A DNA stretch of 64,000 bases from Palaemon carinicauda (Eukaryota > Arthropoda > Malacostraca > Decapoda > Palaemonidae). This document shows positions 63,391 through 64,000 of the stretch, one piece after another. Both the position numbers and the translations under genes were made by a program. Position 1 is the first letter of the stretch; each line of letters starts with the position of its first letter. The notes beneath the pieces are model-generated. The model was not told where the DNA came from and searched no databases. It saw nothing but the letters and a program-made list of their open reading frames with translations. The stretch is from the NCBI RefSeq assembly GCF_036898095.1, contig NC_090765.1, positions 35,439,829 through 35,503,828 on the forward strand, read 5' to 3'.

Positions 63391-64000
63391 AAGTGTTACA
63401 GTGTTGCGTCCGAGGGTTCGTCTGTTCGTGCCTGTCGTTCACCTAGTCCGGGACCTCTTGCAAGCTCCCAAGCCCAGGGGAGAAGTAATGTCGAACGACT
63501 TATGGGTTCGTCAGGCCTTGATCAACGAACAGACGTTTCCCTCCGTGGTTTCGGGCGTATCTACCCAAGATCGCCCCACCCACACAAAGACGAGAGAGCC
63601 CATTTACTTCTCGTCTGCGGAAGAGGTTTCTCGTAAGAAACCATGGACCAAGGTCTCGCAGCTTATTAAGCGCAAGTCGGTCCCTTCCGCGCAAGTCCAA
63701 CGGCCCAGTTGTAGCCACTGGGTCAGTTCGGACTCGCTGCAGGCTTCCGATGACTGCACACCTCCTAAGAGAGGCAAAGTGGTACCGCAACAGGCAGTAA
63801 CACCGTCTGTTGCCGCACCTGCTGCTGTAGACCCTAAGTGGTCTTTGCTACAGTCTATGCAGACACAGTTAGCATCTTTTATGCAGGAGTATCGTGCGGA
63901 GAAGGTTGACGCTGCACCCGTTAGCCTACAACCAACCACGGTTGTGCGTACAGTAGACGCTGAGGCTACCTTCTCCCGCACTCCGGCTGTGAGAGTTACA
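63391..64000 (+). pseudogene. DIRS gag remnant, copy 5 (continues past the window)
   Basis: Resumes at SSVRACRSPSPGPLASSQAQ, then GLDQRTD. An extra T (ACGTTTCCC against ACGTTCCC in copies 2-4) shifts the frame near 63528. The later frame reads SSAEEVSRKKPWTKVS, QRPSCSHWVSSDSLQ and DPKWSLLQSMQ to the window end. As in copy 4, the Cys cluster and coiled coil are missing. Confidence 0.8.

Larger units (their letters stand above)
55136..64000 (+). mobile_element. DIRS1-like retrotransposon, copy 5 (subfamily III), split by copy 6 and cut by the window end
   Basis: Left part 55136-56070, right part from 62934 to the window end, with copy 6 between. It was inserted in the ICR of copy 4 at a T-run. 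It shares the same altered 5' region as copy 4. The visible gag is frameshifted; RT and recombinase lie beyond the window. Confidence 0.8.

Noticed and set aside
23196..64000. LTR retrotransposons or endogenous viruses
   Set aside because: There are no direct LTRs, integrase, protease or envelope. Ends are inverted, an ICR is present and the integration enzyme is a tyrosine recombinase, which is the DIRS plan.
23196..64000. CRISPR array or other prokaryotic defence system
   Set aside because: Repeats are transposon ends, the gene content is eukaryotic and no spacer-repeat pattern exists.

Overview
This window is eukaryotic nuclear DNA, most likely from a decapod crustacean. The evidence is an intron-split nuclear gene with GT-AG introns, long microsatellites, short interstitial TTAGG-type repeats (the arthropod telomere motif), tRNA-derived and other interspersed repeats that resemble common shrimp and crab repeats, and a dense set of DIRS1-like tyrosine-recombinase retrotransposons, a group known to be abundant in decapods. 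The species cannot be named from the sequence alone.

Positions 1-13.75 kb: the only host gene I can support is on the minus strand, the mitochondrial trifunctional protein beta subunit (HADHB, 3-ketoacyl-CoA thiolase). Six coding exons can be placed to the base and all intron phases agree. They include a tiny first exon with the start codon and transit peptide (13593-13647). About 305 of an expected ~470 residues are present; the 3' exons lie to the left of position 1. The introns hold a non-LTR RT fragment inside a tandem repeat, a tRNA-derived SINE, a hAT relic, a G-tract minisatellite and a palindromic MITE-like element.

Positions 13.8-23.2 kb: a 5'-truncated, mutated two-ORF LINE (CR1/L2/jockey-like layout) sits directly upstream of the HADHB promoter. 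It is followed by interspersed repeats, three long microsatellites and another LINE RT fragment, then about 3 kb with no recognisable gene.

Positions 23.2-64 kb: DIRS1-like elements dominate. Four near full-length copies (23196-29951, 34295-40804, 43063-49580, 56071-62933) each carry inverted terminal repeats, an internal complementary region, gag, RT-RNase H-methyltransferase-like and tyrosine recombinase genes. They form two subfamilies by terminal sequence: ends with a 'CCGATAATCATGTAG' type and ends with a 'GCCGGTGATTATAATAG' type. Two further copies of a third, structurally altered lineage are split by later insertions. The element starting at 42383 hosts the copy at 43063-49580, and its internal complementary region is hit by the element starting at 55136, which itself hosts the copy at 56071-62933. 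Another, older relic flanked by inverted repeats lies at 30061-34120.

None of these elements is fully intact, yet the recombinase gene is open and exactly 397 codons long in all four near full-length copies. In each of them it lies in the same frame as gag, separated by a UGA stop, with that frame staying open right through the RT gene. Counting T residues at insertion junctions fits exact recombination of a circular intermediate at T-runs without target duplication.
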